Notes: generated by a model from the letters alone, not told the origin. A DNA stretch of 44,401 nt from Asterionellopsis glacialis (GCA_014885115.2 WKLE02000308.1:19332-63732); one strand, 5' to 3'; numbered from the stretch's first letter, positions 30,791 to 42,947 are shown. Program-made: numbers and translations.

Positions 30791-31410
30791 CTATACCAGT
30801 CCTCACCATTGTGATTGACATGAGGCTGTCTTAGAGTATCTTTTCATGTCTTTTTAATTTGCAGAACTAATAATTTTCAAATTACCAGCATGGTCAGCAT
30901 GAACAGATGATGCATGAATTAGGATGACTATGCTCGGACTGTGCTTTGTGGGATTGTATTTTCATGATTGAGTCGTTTGAAATCAGAATAATACTTATTC
31001 GTTACTTACCACTTTTTGTGTGGAGTGTTAGCACTATGCACTATGCTGACAACAATATTGAAAAGTGATAGAAAATAGGCTGAGTTTTGTTAGAGTGAAT
31101 AAATTATGAGCTATTTTAACTTGTTGCTAAAAATAGTCGACAATCTACCGATTCATCTTCTTTACCCAATTGCAGTACAGGATCCTACGACCAATCTACT
31201 TAGAGTTTGGTTCCAATGGAGTTTGGTTTTACCATGTGAACCGAACTCCCCAAGGCAGCCAATGAGAGTTTGCTGGATTGGCGTGTCATTACATTCCGGC
31301 ATGATGCATCATACTTCTGCTGCAGAGTGGAATTCGATATGCTTTGCTTGTGACATCAGTGTTAACATGTACGCAGCACATCACCGCATGTTTGCATCTG
31401 TCTGCTTGAT

Positions 31411-31496
31411 GATGTCATCACATTATCTTGTCTGTCCTTGTCAGTGACGTCATCACATCATGGTACGTCCGTACTATGGTTGATTGACATCATCAC
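31411..31496. promoter_or_regulatory. Cluster of three TGACGTCA-like (bZIP-type) sites
   Basis: GATGTCATCACAT at 31413, GTGACGTCATCACATC at about 31444 and TTGACATCATCACAC at about 31485 share TGACNTCATCAC with spacing near 35 and 40 bp. The middle copy contains the perfect CRE palindrome TGACGTCA. Such elements mediate CO2/cAMP responses in diatoms in some promoters, but this cluster is 2.3 kb from the nearest start codon on its strand, so function is doubtful. Confidence 0.3.
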
Positions 31497-31521
31497 ACGA
31501 GTCTCACAACTCGCATATTGC

Positions 31522-31790
31522 AGTCCTCTTGCAGTTGCCTGGTGTAATACCTTTGACCCAGTGGTACAGTCCTCAAAGAAAATAAAGTATTTTCTTCCTG
31601 TGGCCACCTCTACTAGTTATAGTGGATATTTTTGTTGCAAACTGGTTATCAAGGAGGGCCGGAGGTCCTCTCACAGTTGCGGGGTACAATACCTTCTACC
31701 CAGCGGCTCAGTCCTCAAAGAAAATAAAATAATAATTATTATTCTTGTGGCCACCTCCACTACTCCAAGTGGATCTTTTACATTCACAAA
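31522..31790. repeat. Diverged tandem duplication, offset about 141 bp
   Basis: Unit 1 (from 31522) and unit 2 (from 31663) share 'GTCCTCT--CAGTTGC', 'AATACCTT---ACCCAG', the identical 'CAGTCCTCAAAGAAAATAAA', and 'TTC-TGTGGCCACCTC-ACTA'. Between-unit differences are substitutions plus an AATAATT expansion in unit 2. It is probably a relic of a transposable element or a local duplication. Confidence 0.7.
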
Positions 31791-33350
31791 AATCTTGGCA
31801 GATGGCAAGTCTTCTTGTGTTGTTGTACCTGGGTGTTGTAATGTCTGTCTTCTAATGGCGCGATCCACTGATCTGTCCTCTTTTCTTCGTCCACATGTGG
31901 CTCTTTTCAAGGATATCAGGAGTGCTAGTTCTAAAAAATAAAAAAACATTGGAGTGAAGAGGATCATTCACAACATGCCCTGGCAAGTGTATGTAGAGCT
32001 TGGTACAAAAGCTATGCATGCACAATATTTTACAGTATCCAAGATTGGTGGGCTCCCAGAGCTTCCGATATTGGACAAAGACAGAGAGAAAGTCTTTGTC
32101 CCAGACAGCCCAGCCTATCTTTGTTGATGCAAACTTTCAACCCTGTGTCTTGTTTACCTTCCTAGAAGGGCAATCCATGGTGGTTGGTGTTGTTATGTAT
32201 GACATTTACCCATGACGGGGGAAACTCTTCTCAGGCAACCTCCCACTATCCAGATTATTTTGGTGATATCTACTAGATAGGAGTGAGAGTGGGAACTCCG
32301 TTCTGAGTTCCAATTGATCTGTGGTCTGTCCTACCATACGTACCATATCCTCTCAGTATACCCCCCTGGGCATGGGGTAGAACTGCATCTGCTCATCCTG
32401 CAGTGTGGCAAGCTGCACAGACTTAACACCACCAATTGGAGCTAATGGGCCGGTCAATGACCCGTTGAAGCATTGAGTGCTGCAGAGATTGGTTGACAAG
32501 ATATCAGTTCCCATCATATTCATCATTGTCATGAATTTCAGGATATCTCTACACTGCATCTAGTACATGTTCTACAGGCCATCTGACAATCAGATGGTTG
32601 GTTGTCAGAGAGGCCCATGATGACATGACAAGATGGAAGATAGCAATGCAACCATCTGGTGGACGGCACGCCTACCACACAACTCATGAAGCCCCCTAAC
32701 CTGAATCCAGAAGGAGTCGACATGGGGTGCACAGATCTGCTTGGGCAGAGAGGAAGCAAGACCTTGGATAGGGTAGTGGATATACAAGTTCTATGTGGGA
32801 ATCCCTCTTGAAGGGCTGCATGATGTGATGTAAAATGGCAAACCTACTGCCAGATGGACGTACTTGTGCTGGAACCTCAGCCTGTGTGTAGGAGGCTGAG
32901 GAGTGTTTCTTCAGCTGGGAGCATTGAGGATCATTGTACACAGGTACAGTGCTCCTTGGGAGGACTACACCACAGGATGCCCAAAGGGGCTATTGCACAT
33001 AAACCGAAGGAGTTCGCTCCCTCCCCCAACCAGTAATACTGTTGCTTCAGTACAATAGGTAGACTAACTTACTTAGTTTCAGTGTCTAAGGGAAGATGTG
33101 CCTCTGCCACACAATTGGCACACACGGGCACCCCAAAGACCGAATTAACAACAACAACAACATCCTCTCAGTATTATGTTTAATGGTGTATTTGTTCTTT
33201 GTTTGACAGCCCGTCAAAAATAACATACAATAGCACTAAGGTTAGAATTTACTAGTTAACCACTATCTTATAAATAACTAGAGTTAAGGATATTGGGAAT
33301 CTGCAAGCAATAAAAATTATCGTTCCTTTTAAAAAATTAGGCGTTCCTTT

Positions 33351-33417
33351 TACCTGTACCAGGTATTGCTAATATAGTACTGTGCAAAGACCTTTATACG
33401 ATACTGTACCTGGTAGG
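33351..33417. repeat. Dispersed short palindrome copies
   Basis: TACCTGTACCAGGTA at 33351-33365 and GTACCTGGTAGG at 33406-33417 belong to the GGTACC-centred family. They lie about 420-480 bp upstream of the RND gene start. Confidence 0.6.
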
Positions 33418-33788
33418 TCCTAATACCTATAGGTTCTTTGTCTATCCTTTTATCGAGAGAGTTTGTTCTGAGTCATCCCCGTCTAGTATACCGGTACGGT
33501 AGGACCGGACTATCAAGGCGTATGTACCTGTTACTAAGTACGAGTACCAGTACATATCATTTTTCTCGCTCTAGAACTTCTGGTAATACGTTACAAGATT
33601 CCCTTTCGATCAAGAGTAGTTCGTTCATCTCGTCATACCGGTAGCTTGAGCAAGGTAGCCCTGAGTTTCTTCCACAGTGACTCTATCTCTGTCTCTTAAG
33701 AGATCACTTTTTGTTCGACACATCAATAGAACCACAAGTTCTCGCAGAATCTTGTGATCTGATCGTCTCTAACATCAAGTTCTTTTTG

Positions 33789-33796
33789 TATATAAA
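33789..33796 (+). promoter_or_regulatory. Candidate TATA box of the RND gene
   Basis: TATATAAA lies 45 bp upstream of the ATG at 33834, which would place a transcription start roughly 10-15 nt before the start codon if standard spacing applies. This is a sequence match only. Confidence 0.35.
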
Positions 33797-33833
33797 CGCA
33801 AGATAGTTTGCAACGGCAACAAAAAACATCAGC

Positions 33834-36800
33834 ATGTGTAAATCTGATACCGCAATGGAGGAAAATGTGAATCAGGGGAAAGGTGATGGTAATGGTACCG
33901 GTACTAGTAGTGATGAAGAACGGCCCTTCTCGTTACAAGGAGCATCTACTGATGGTACTAGTTCCTATACATTGGTCGAAAGGATTTCTCGTTGGGTCGC
34001 ACGTAATCCATGGAAATCGTTGATTGGATCATTTGTAGGGAGTTTCTTGTTGAGTTTCGTTGCCCTGACAGTTGGAAACTTTTCAGTTGCAGCTGATAAT
34101 GGTGGATGGACAACACGTGGAACATTAATTGCAAATCGTCACTCTCAAAACTTTTTAGCTCGATTGTATCGTTATGATTTGTTTTTGGGAAATGAAGAGG
34201 TATGGGATGATTTGCTAACGAACGTTCAACCTGGATGGGAAACGGATGATGATGATGATGATCGTCGTCGTCGTCAGCGTAGAATGATGGAAGAAGCGCT
34301 GCCTCTTTCTGTGAACGAAGAGAAACCTATCAACAGCCATCGCATGTCTTCCCTTTTTCCATCTTCGTCCTCTTTTTCTGCTCGATCACTCATCAAGATA
34401 CCTTCATCTTGGATGGAACGTCGATTAGAAGAACAACGAGATAGCACATTATTGAAAGGGTGTAATACCGAATGGTATAATTCATCATACAGTATGACAG
34501 ATCCTGTGCATTTATGGCCCGTGTGGAAACCAAGGTCAAAATCTATTTCGGCTCTTGATCCAGAAGTAATTCATGATATGTGTGTTGCAGAACAAAATAC
34601 TTTGGATCATTTGGTAAAAAATAAGCTTTGTTATGGATGCGATACAGATGACAAATGCTTACCACCTTATGGATTAGTATTTTATGTCCGATTGACTGTG
34701 TCTGGTTTCGATATGGATTGCAAAGAATTAAGTGAGGCATGGGCACCATACCAACAAGAAACAGAGGAGGCATGGAAGGAATGTGCAGCCGATACTAAAT
34801 TGACCTATAAAGAGTACCAAGAGATATCGGATTTACCTGAATCATGTCCCTACGGATTCTTCCCGACTTTGCTGGATGAGTATTATGGTGATGATTCGTC
34901 TTATGCATCAACTGGCAATACTGATAATGTGCAGTACACTTCGTCAATCTTTCCTACCATTTCAGATAGTGAAGCTCTATTTGAAGAGCTTTCCAACTAT
35001 GATCGTGCTTCGAATAGTGAGGTCGTCAAAGGTGCCTATGATACACAATATGAAGACTTTGTGAATCTCCAACTTGATGCATCTCTCAATAGGGATATGT
35101 CCATGGCAATGGGATCAGCCGTCATTACTTCTACAGCTATCTTAATCCATACTCGATCTCCATTCCTGACCTTTGTGGGATTATTTCAGATTATTTTGAG
35201 TTTCCCATTGGCCTACTTTGTATATTACTTCATTGCAGGATTGGAATTGTAAGTTGCATGCGTTACTATTTCTGTTCAAACTTCTGATGGAGTGTAGCTT
35301 TTTGTACATAAAGCGTTGACTCTTGGTAGATTGCCGAGTGATATGTGTGGGCACAGCTTTGTTCTTTTTAAATCGTGACTTTTTAGATGTGCCATGTTTC
35401 TCACAATTACTGTTTCAACACATTATTGTTTCTTTTTAAAAACGTATTTTGTCAGCTTTCCTTTCTTGAACTTCATTGGAGTTTTTGTTGTCTTTGCGTT
35501 AGGTGCAGATGATATCTTCGTTGCAGTTGATAAATGGAAGAATGCACGCATTGATAATAAAGATGCCTCCACAGAAGATATTGCAGCAAAAGCTTTCCCA
35601 GATGCTGCAGGTGCTATGTTCCTCACAACACTTACGACTGCCGTCGCCTTTTTTGGTACTGCAATTTGTCCTGTTGCACCCATTAAATGCTTTGCAGTAT
35701 TTTGTGGATTGCTCATCATCTTCGATTACATTTTATGTATCCTCTTAATCCTTCCAGCATTGTGTGTTTATGATGGATACCGAAACAAACCTAATTGTTG
35801 TATGGTTTGTCGTTGCTGTCGGAAAAAGGAAATCTCACAGAAGCAAGATGATGGTGGTGACGACGAGGAAGCAGGGGATGAGAATGGCGTGGACGAAAAC
35901 GAAGATGCCCCCAAGACTGAGAGCTTGATTCGTCGAATTTTGACTGGCTTGTACAACGGATTGCATACTATTCGATGGCCTCTGTTTGTCGGTTGTGTTG
36001 TCGCTTTTATTCTCTCAACTGTCTTTGCCTCCAAGTTGGAGCTCCCAACAACCTCAGATGTTCGTTTACTCAATTCAAAGAAATTTCAACAGGAGCAGAA
36101 CTATGAATGGCGTGCAAACCTGTTGTTCAATGCTTTGAACAGAGCCAGTGGCTCTAGAGCATTCGTCACGTTTGGGACCATACCAGCTGACACTGGAGAC
36201 CATAACAACCCCGAAACATTTACTCAACTAGTGTTAGATGATAGTTTTGACCCGTCTTCAACAGAAGCACAATTGTTCTTATTGGATTTTTGTCCAAGGC
36301 TTTTGGAACAAGACTTTGCAAGTGAATTTGCAGCAAATTACGTTTGTTCTATGAATAAATTTGATTTCTGGTTAAAGGAGCAGTACAACAGTTCTTTATT
36401 TGAAGATGAAACCTTCGTTGAGAATTGTGGTGACGCTAAGGGTATTCCCGTAGCTCAAGAAAAGTTCCATTCATGCATGATCTATTGGAATCAAGCTTTT
36501 GAATACGATTACAGCATCTCAGAACGCAATGGAAAGGTACAGATCCTAACCATTCCGTACAAGAGTCGCGTATCATGGGGTAGTCCCTTTCAAGTGCTTG
36601 ATGATGAGTGGCACTTGACTGAAGCTTGGATGAAGAGAGAAATGGAGAATGCACCAGAAGGAGCCAAGGGGGCGTACTTTACGTCGGAGGATTTTTGGTG
36701 GTACGATACGAACAATCAAATGCTTGGTACAGCCTACAATGCTGCAGCGATTGCACTTGCAACTGCTGGTATCGTCATTTTTTTTTCGTCTCGATCATTT

Positions 36801-37443
36801 GTCTTGACTTTTTTTGCAATATTTACAATTGGCTACGTTCTCACGTCAGTGACTGCAACAATGTCAGCTCTTGGATGGACTTTGGGTTTGTAAGTACATG
36901 CATTTCACTTGACAGCTGATTAATCTTGATTTTGGGGGGGATTCATGTCTAACACGCATTTTCCATTTCACTAAACTGATTATTTGTTGTTCTCGCACAT
37001 GAAGCCTGGAATCGATTTGTTTTGCAATTCTGATCGGTATTTCATGTGACTTTGTCATCCATTTTAGTCACGCGTACGCGATTTTGCCAGGTCGAGTCAG
37101 TCGCGGTGAACGTACCAAGTATGCACTTATTATGATGGGACCATCGATTTTGGCCGCCGCCTTCACAACGATCAGTGCTGCGATCATCATGCTGTTCACT
37201 GTGATATCATTTTTCCAGAAGTTTGCAATTGTTTTGCTGTTTACCGTCCTCCAGTCGACTCTGGGATCGTTTGTTGTGTTCCTCACGCTAGCAGATTGCA
37301 TCGGACCAAATGAGCCTACTTATCTTTTCAACAAATTAATTGCCAAATGTGCATCAACGTTCAAGAAGGATGAAGAGAAGATAGTTAGCAGACAGACAAC
37401 TGTTACGACTAGAGAATCTACTGCTGAAGCATCTGAGCATTGA
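33834..37443 (+). CDS. Dispatched/Patched-like RND-family membrane protein
   Basis: Three exons, 33834-35248, 35456-36889 and 37005-37443, are joined by GT-AG introns of 207 and 115 nt, giving about 1095 aa. A first helix at about 61-81 follows a hydrophilic N-terminus. A large extracytoplasmic domain comes next (to about 425), then a five-helix RND/sterol-sensing-type bundle containing 'FALGADDIFVAVDKW' (GADD at 488-491). A second large loop follows, then a second bundle with 'ILIGISCDFVIHFSHAY' (GISCD at 961-965). The G-x-DD motif and the second G-S-D-VIH motif match Dispatched and Patched proteins, where the acidic residues carry cations to drive export of lipid or sterol cargo. The first loop contains Asp6-Arg4 encoded by pure (GAT)n and (CGT)n runs. 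The cargo here is unknown; NPC1-like or generic RND transporter are alternatives. Confidence 0.88.
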
Positions 37444-37965
37444 AAATTTTGAATCTGACAATTCTGTGCCTTACTGAAATCCTAGTCTAAAGGATGTTTT
37501 TTTAAATATTGATAAAAAGAAAGTCTTAAAAAAAAGTCTTCATTTGTTTTCACGGATAGAGGGTGTACTCATTCCATTTTGGTTGGGTAGCATTTTTTCC
37601 ATCCATTTTTGAAATGACTTCAATCAAGTCCTCACCACCGTCGTATTCGGAAGCGAATTGAAGGAAGGTATGATCTTTAGTGCAAGACGTGGACTGCTTG
37701 TGTCCACTGCGACTGAATTACTCAATGGTTGCTTCAGCTCCATGTTGGTATTATCCTGAAAATAGTGCTCGAGTATAAATACCATGCTTTCTGCTTCCAT
37801 GTAGGTCTAGTAGGGAAAGAATCATCTCTGTCACCCACATAATAAATAATTATGCTCCTTGATTTTATGGTGTTGTTGTGTAAAAACAATCGACCGACCC
37901 AAGCTCTAGCTATCCACTCCGTATAACATGATTTTCTATTTCATTTTTAACATTATGGTATTCCT
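37444..37965. other. 3'-3' spacer, mostly non-coding
   Basis: This lies between the convergent RND and P5A-ATPase genes. The only protein-like signal is a 55-codon minus-strand frame (listed separately). Poly-A/T tracts at 37498-37535 and 37944-37951 probably belong to 3' UTRs. Confidence 0.55.
37550..37717 (-). pseudogene. Possible ankyrin-repeat gene remnant
   Basis: A minus-strand frame open between TAA (37718-37720) and TGA (37550-37552) encodes 'CTKDHTFLQFASEYDGGEDL', continuing 'IEVISKMDGKNATQP'. The T-L--AS---GG--LI--I pattern resembles one ankyrin repeat and the start of the next. There is no ATG near its beginning and no adjoining exons. It looks like a stranded fragment of an ankyrin protein, a family common in diatoms. 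Recognition is by eye only. Confidence 0.3.
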
Positions 37966-40900
37966 CTAAAACTCATCATTTAACTCAGAGTCTTCGCAGT
38001 CAGCTCCGACACAGGCTTTTGCTGCTGTTTTTGCCACCTTCACAACGGTTTCAGTTACGTTTGCAGCAGTTTCGTTCACAAGCCCAAGCTCCTCTAAGCG
38101 ACCCTCCTCCTGCATAAGTTCTTCCCATTGATCGTCGTTTCCAAGGAAAGTATACATAACGAAACCAATAACAGCAATAGTCCTAGACAAAGACATAACA
38201 TCTTTCAACGTTGTTCCCTTCATACTTGCAAAAAGGATGTGCGGACAGAAAATGAACTTCATCAACCTATCCAAACCAAACGTTGCAAAAACGTCGACTG
38301 CCAAGATTGTAAGGATAAAGTTTCGGAAGGCTTCATCGGGAAATGGTACAAGTTGGAAATATTTATTCAAGCCCGGAAGTGATTCACTTGCAAACATGAA
38401 TGTCAAAATGAAGGTAGCAACCAAACTCCAAAGAAGCGGGCGGTTTTCCGTCAATCCTGTCATGAATGGCCGGCCCTGCAAGTTCACAACAAACACCGTC
38501 ACTTGTTGGACATTACTGACTAGGAAAACAACGCTGTTCACAATACCAGGTTTGAAGACGCCATCGAGTTCAACCTTGTAATCTTCGGGTAAATGTTGTT
38601 TAGCAGCTCGAACGGCAATATACATGGTCGTTAGGTGGATACTAAACTGAATAAGGAGACTCAAGAATAGCGACGGGTGGAAAATCGAGGTAAGAGGCTT
38701 AACAGTGGACAACCTTTCCAACGGTTTCGACCTAGATACTGACATGAACGAGATCGACATTAGCATTCCGGTTGCTGTCATTTGCGTATCTCCATACTTT
38801 ACTCCATCAAGGTAAAGCACTGACAAAGAGTACGAACTGATCAAACAATTCAATGCCAATATTTGATACTGTATTGTGACCGGGGGTTAAACGTGAGCAA
38901 CAGCTGAGCACTTAAAGGATACTTGAAATTTATGAAAAAGAAACTTACCATTTGTATACTTGATACCAACGTGCATCTTCCCTGACGAATAATGTCTACA
39001 CAACTTCTGATACTAGGCATTTTACTTGTAAATGGTGCTGCGATACTGGCATCACCAATCTTCACCATGGGAAGATCACCGGATTCCATATCTTCAAGTT
39101 GAGCTGCGAAAGCTGCCGCCGAGCCTTCAATTCCACGCGATTGCGTCATGGCTGCTTTGTTTTTCTTGGCTTCTGCTGCTTCGGCCGCCATAAATTCCTT
39201 CATCGCCTTCATGGTTGCCCATGACTCTCCCTGCGCTTCGAGTTCGGCTACTCTTGCCATCATTTTCCGCTGCTTTTCTTGTGCTAAAGCACGTTTCTCA
39301 GCTGCTTGTTCGCTCTTGGACATATTCATTTTAGATTTAGTCAACTGTTTGTCGTGATTCTTTATCGCGATCTCGCGAGATTTGATTTGATAAAGTTTGA
39401 TAAGATCTTCTTTCTCGATGAGTTGAGGATACTTGTTTGGTTCAATGCCAAGAGCTCGAATTTGAATTTTTAGCAAAGGAACAGGAAGTGCTCGAAGGGC
39501 ATCAAGTTTGTCCCGGGGAATGATAGCAGTGGCATCCGGTACGTTGGGAGTTTCCTTGGCTTTTTTAATCCCATCTTCACCTTTATCTACATTGACGTCT
39601 CCAAAGCCAGAAAGCAGCGCCACTCCAACGTCAGCTTGTTTCAATGCTCCAACGTCATTAGCGCCGTCGCCACACATTAGACAGAGAAACCCAACAGAAT
39701 GCAAACACTCAATAACAGTTTCTTTTGCATCTGGAGTCATACGCGCGAAAACCTTGAAGTAACCCAATACTTTTTTGGTTTCCTCATCGTATTCAAATGC
39801 AGCGGCGAGATCCTTTCCAGTGATTGCGAGATCATACTTTTTCGATAGCTCAGGCACCTCACTAGCAGTAAAATCATCAACCTTGCTATCGTCTTCGTAG
39901 CTATACCAATGCATGCTACTTTTGCTTTGCTTCAAAATGAGAATAGGTTTGTATTCCTTCCGTTTCTTTTCATCCTTGGACTTCTTGGAACGAGCTTTGC
40001 CTGGTTCTTTGCTTTCGAGGAATTCTCTCAACTCAGGGTTCGTAACATCCGCCAATGGATCCTCAGTGGTGTCGTTGTCGCCATTTACTGTATCAATAAT
40101 GTCGACCTCCTTTGCAACGTGACAAGCAGTGAGGAGAGCATCACCTGTGACCATGGCAACGCTCATTCCACCTTCTTTCAATTTACGCAATACAAGAGCA
40201 GTATCTTTACGAACACGACATGTAAAGGCAATCACGCCGGCACAAGTCAGACCTGCTTCACATTTTGCTCTGGCGTCCTTGGCACTTTCTACATCGCCCT
40301 TCGAATCAAGCTTCTTATAGGCCATGGCAATCACACGATATCCTTCCTTGGACAAATAATGTGACATCTCATCGTAGCCAGCAGGCTTGGAAGCCAATAG
40401 CTTGCCGATGGCTTCCGGGGATCCCTTTGCCACCGAGTAATGTTTGTTATTCGTGACATCACGAACAACACAACTCATTCTCTGTAATTTAGAACTAAAG
40501 TGATGCCTCGTCAAAATTTCTAGTTCCGAAGTTGGTGCAGCTTCAGGAACACTAATCTTTTTCCCTTCTGGTTTTTTCTCTGTTGCTTTAGCGGGTACTG
40601 AGTGTCCAGTTGACGCAGAAACACTCCAGCGCATAGCTGCCAGGGATGCACTTTCCAAGGGATCTCCAGTTGTTTCACCGTCAATGTTAATCAGGGAATG
40701 ACACCCCGCTAGAACCAATGCACCCTCGTTTGAAACTTTTGTCATGGGTGTTAGAACATCCTTTGCTTCTGCGTTAGACCCTCCCGTCTGAAATTTGGCA
40801 AGCTTGCTAGAATCACAAACACCTACTGCCACAAGTTCGTCAGTTGTGAGAGTTCCTGTTTTGTCAAAGAGACATGCATCAAGCTTTCCGGCAATAGGAA

Positions 40901-42947
40901 CACGAAAGGGTTCTGTACAGAAAACTTGCATTTTCATCAATGTCATGAGACTATTGTTCACGGCAAGTGCCATTTGCATGGGCAATTCTGGTGGGATGAC
41001 ACTTGTAATAATCAAGATGCAATGAAGGAGTAATTCATATTGACTTCTGTTTTCATCTCGTAAACCATGGTACAGTACATAGGACGAACTTGCCACAGCA
41101 AAGACAAACAATAACAATAGGAGTAGTCCAGTATCCTTTTCATGTCCTTTCACCTTTTCTTGTGAACCTTCAATCATACGGACAAGCTTTCCTTGGGCGG
41201 AGGAGAAACCGGTACGCAAGACAAAACACAAACAACCATCATCGGGGGGCTTGCTGATATCACTATAAAGATTGGCAACGCCGCCCTCTACATGACCCTT
41301 GCATTGCAACATTTTAGTACCTGCATACATAACATTGCTCTTGTTCTTTCCTGTCATACTCAAATTTTCATTTTCTTCCAGTTCTACCAATCCTTCCTTC
41401 ATTTGGGGAACAGATTCACCTGTTAAACTTGCCTCATTTACAACTGTTGATCCTCGAAGTAAAAGTAGATCGGCTGGGACAACATCTCCACCCTCATCTT
41501 CAAGGACTCGTGGCTTTTTACCAATAAGTTTATTGGATGACTTATCGTCATTCTTGGCATAGTGGGGTTTGACCAGATGAAGACTCATTATATCTCCAGG
41601 TAGCAATTCATTACTTTCCACAGACGTCCATTTACCTGATCGATGAACATAGACTGGGCGTGATTTGTTCCCCATACCGGTCAAGGCTTGCAAACTTTTG
41701 AGACGTGAAAAGACAACTGTCCCCTCAAATGTCAAAATCATGAATAATGTGAAGAAACTGTATTGCCAATAATCATCCAGCATCCACAAGATGACACAGA
41801 ACAATTGAAATACTGTCAATGGACTGAGGAGTTGTGCCTTGTACATTTCCGTAAAGGTGGGCTTCTTTACATTGAAAGTATTTGGACCGTAGCGGATCTG
41901 CCCTGAGATCAATTGATCAATCGAACTGAACCCAGTCCAATTTTCAAAAAACGTTAAAGGGAGGTTGGTACGACAACGAATTTTGGTCCATGTAGATGAC
42001 TCGGCGTGGTAGGCATACCTACGACGGTGATATTCAAACGTCATGCCAATCGTGGGGAGGTATTCAATAGGAACAAGAACATCCTTCCCCTTGGCAGGAA
42101 CTATACGAGCATGCGTGGGAAAGTGCGATGGTAAATTTTCAATTACCCTCGAAGGTGTACCATCCTCATCAGTTTGTTTTTTCTTTGCATTTTTCTTTGC
42201 AGAACCCCCTCCATCACCATTCTCATCTTCGTCGTCCACGTGTAATTCCAACAACTCCTCGGGAATGTTAACATTTTCAGCATCGACTTCCTTATAATTA
42301 ATCCAAACTAAAAATGCAACTGACCAATGTTGCATCAACATAATGAGAGCATGTAGAACCACAATAATTCCAAAGCACAACATGGGTGTAAATGCTGGTG
42401 CGTAACGGCGGGGTACTCTCATACTTTTGGGAAGACTATCCAATACCGTCTTTTCTTTTTCACGTTTTTTCCGTTCCGCCAGTTCTTCGATATCAGCATC
42501 CACCCAATCAAACCAACCAACCTTTTTAGTGTGACGATTCGGATCATCAATATCACCCATGGAAAATTCAAGTTCAGCTCTCATTTTGGTAGCACCTTCC
42601 ATTACTAAAAAAAATATGCGTGCAACATACAGCAAGGTTGAGTTTTACACGTGGGGAATAAAATCGTATTGTACGAGTACATCAAAATAAGTATCATCTT
42701 CATGTCAGTGTACTACGCTACACGTACCTTGAAATCCTTCTCGGTCTGCCTTTTCCAAAAACTTTCGGTAGGGTTCTCCTACTGTAGAACCAATCCAAAT
42801 AGCATGGTAAATATAAAGAATAATGAATAATATATGATACAGTCGAAGCCTTGCTTTCTTTGTTCCAGCTGAAAATTTAGGAAGATACAGATGAACACGT
42901 TCGATACGTTTCGAATCCGTTTCCTTTGGATTTGGTAATCCTGCCAT
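37966..42947 (-). CDS. P5A-type ATPase, ATP13A1/Spf1-like ER transmembrane-helix dislocase
   Basis: Three exons, 42947-42728, 42604-38949 and 38868-37966, are joined by GT-AG introns of 123 and 80 nt, giving about 1592 aa. The intron junctions restore strongly conserved text (FQ|VMEGATKMRAELEF; SSIQM|YQILALNCL). Hallmarks in order: TGES actuator motif (about 468), the P5 signature PPELPMQMALAVN (about 611), the phosphorylation site DKTGTLT (about 654), KGSPEA, the hinge GDGANDVGALKQADVG (about 1052), 'VKIGDASIAAPFTS' and the last helices 'YSLSVLYLDGVKYGDTQ'. P5A pumps remove mis-inserted or mistargeted transmembrane segments from the ER membrane. The protein is about 380 residues longer than the yeast and human forms. 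Part of this is an insertion at about 1110-1240 with a SAP-like hairpin and a coiled coil. Confidence 0.95.
39375..39491 (-). other. SAP-like helix-hairpin inside the P5A-ATPase
   Basis: Residues about 1112-1150 read 'LPVPLLKIQIRALGIEPNKY' followed by 'PQLIEKEDLIKLYQI'. The pattern (L--QLRALGI--------EK-DLIKL) resembles SAP and ARMET-C helix-turn-helix hairpins. It is followed by a charged coiled coil (EQAAEKRALAQEKQRKMMAR). It sits between the hinge and the membrane helix that begins after VKIGDAS. Confidence 0.45.

Larger units (their letters stand above)
30791..33833. other. Gene-poor, repeat-derived region
   Basis: No intact gene is seen in 3 kb. Contents: three TGAC-TCATCAC motifs at about 31411-31496; a tandem duplication at 31522-31790; and a GC-richer block at about 32200-33160 with several short ORFs, ending in (AAC)n at about 33150-33163, which may be the tail of a decayed retroelement. 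Copies of the dispersed palindrome lie at 33351-33365, 33406-33417 and 33488-33496 in the 5' flank of the RND gene. A TATA-like box (33789-33796) precedes that gene. Confidence 0.55.

Noticed and set aside
35768..36073. Minus-strand Ser-rich ORF within the RND gene
   Set aside because: It is antisense to the acidic linker between the RND helix bundles.
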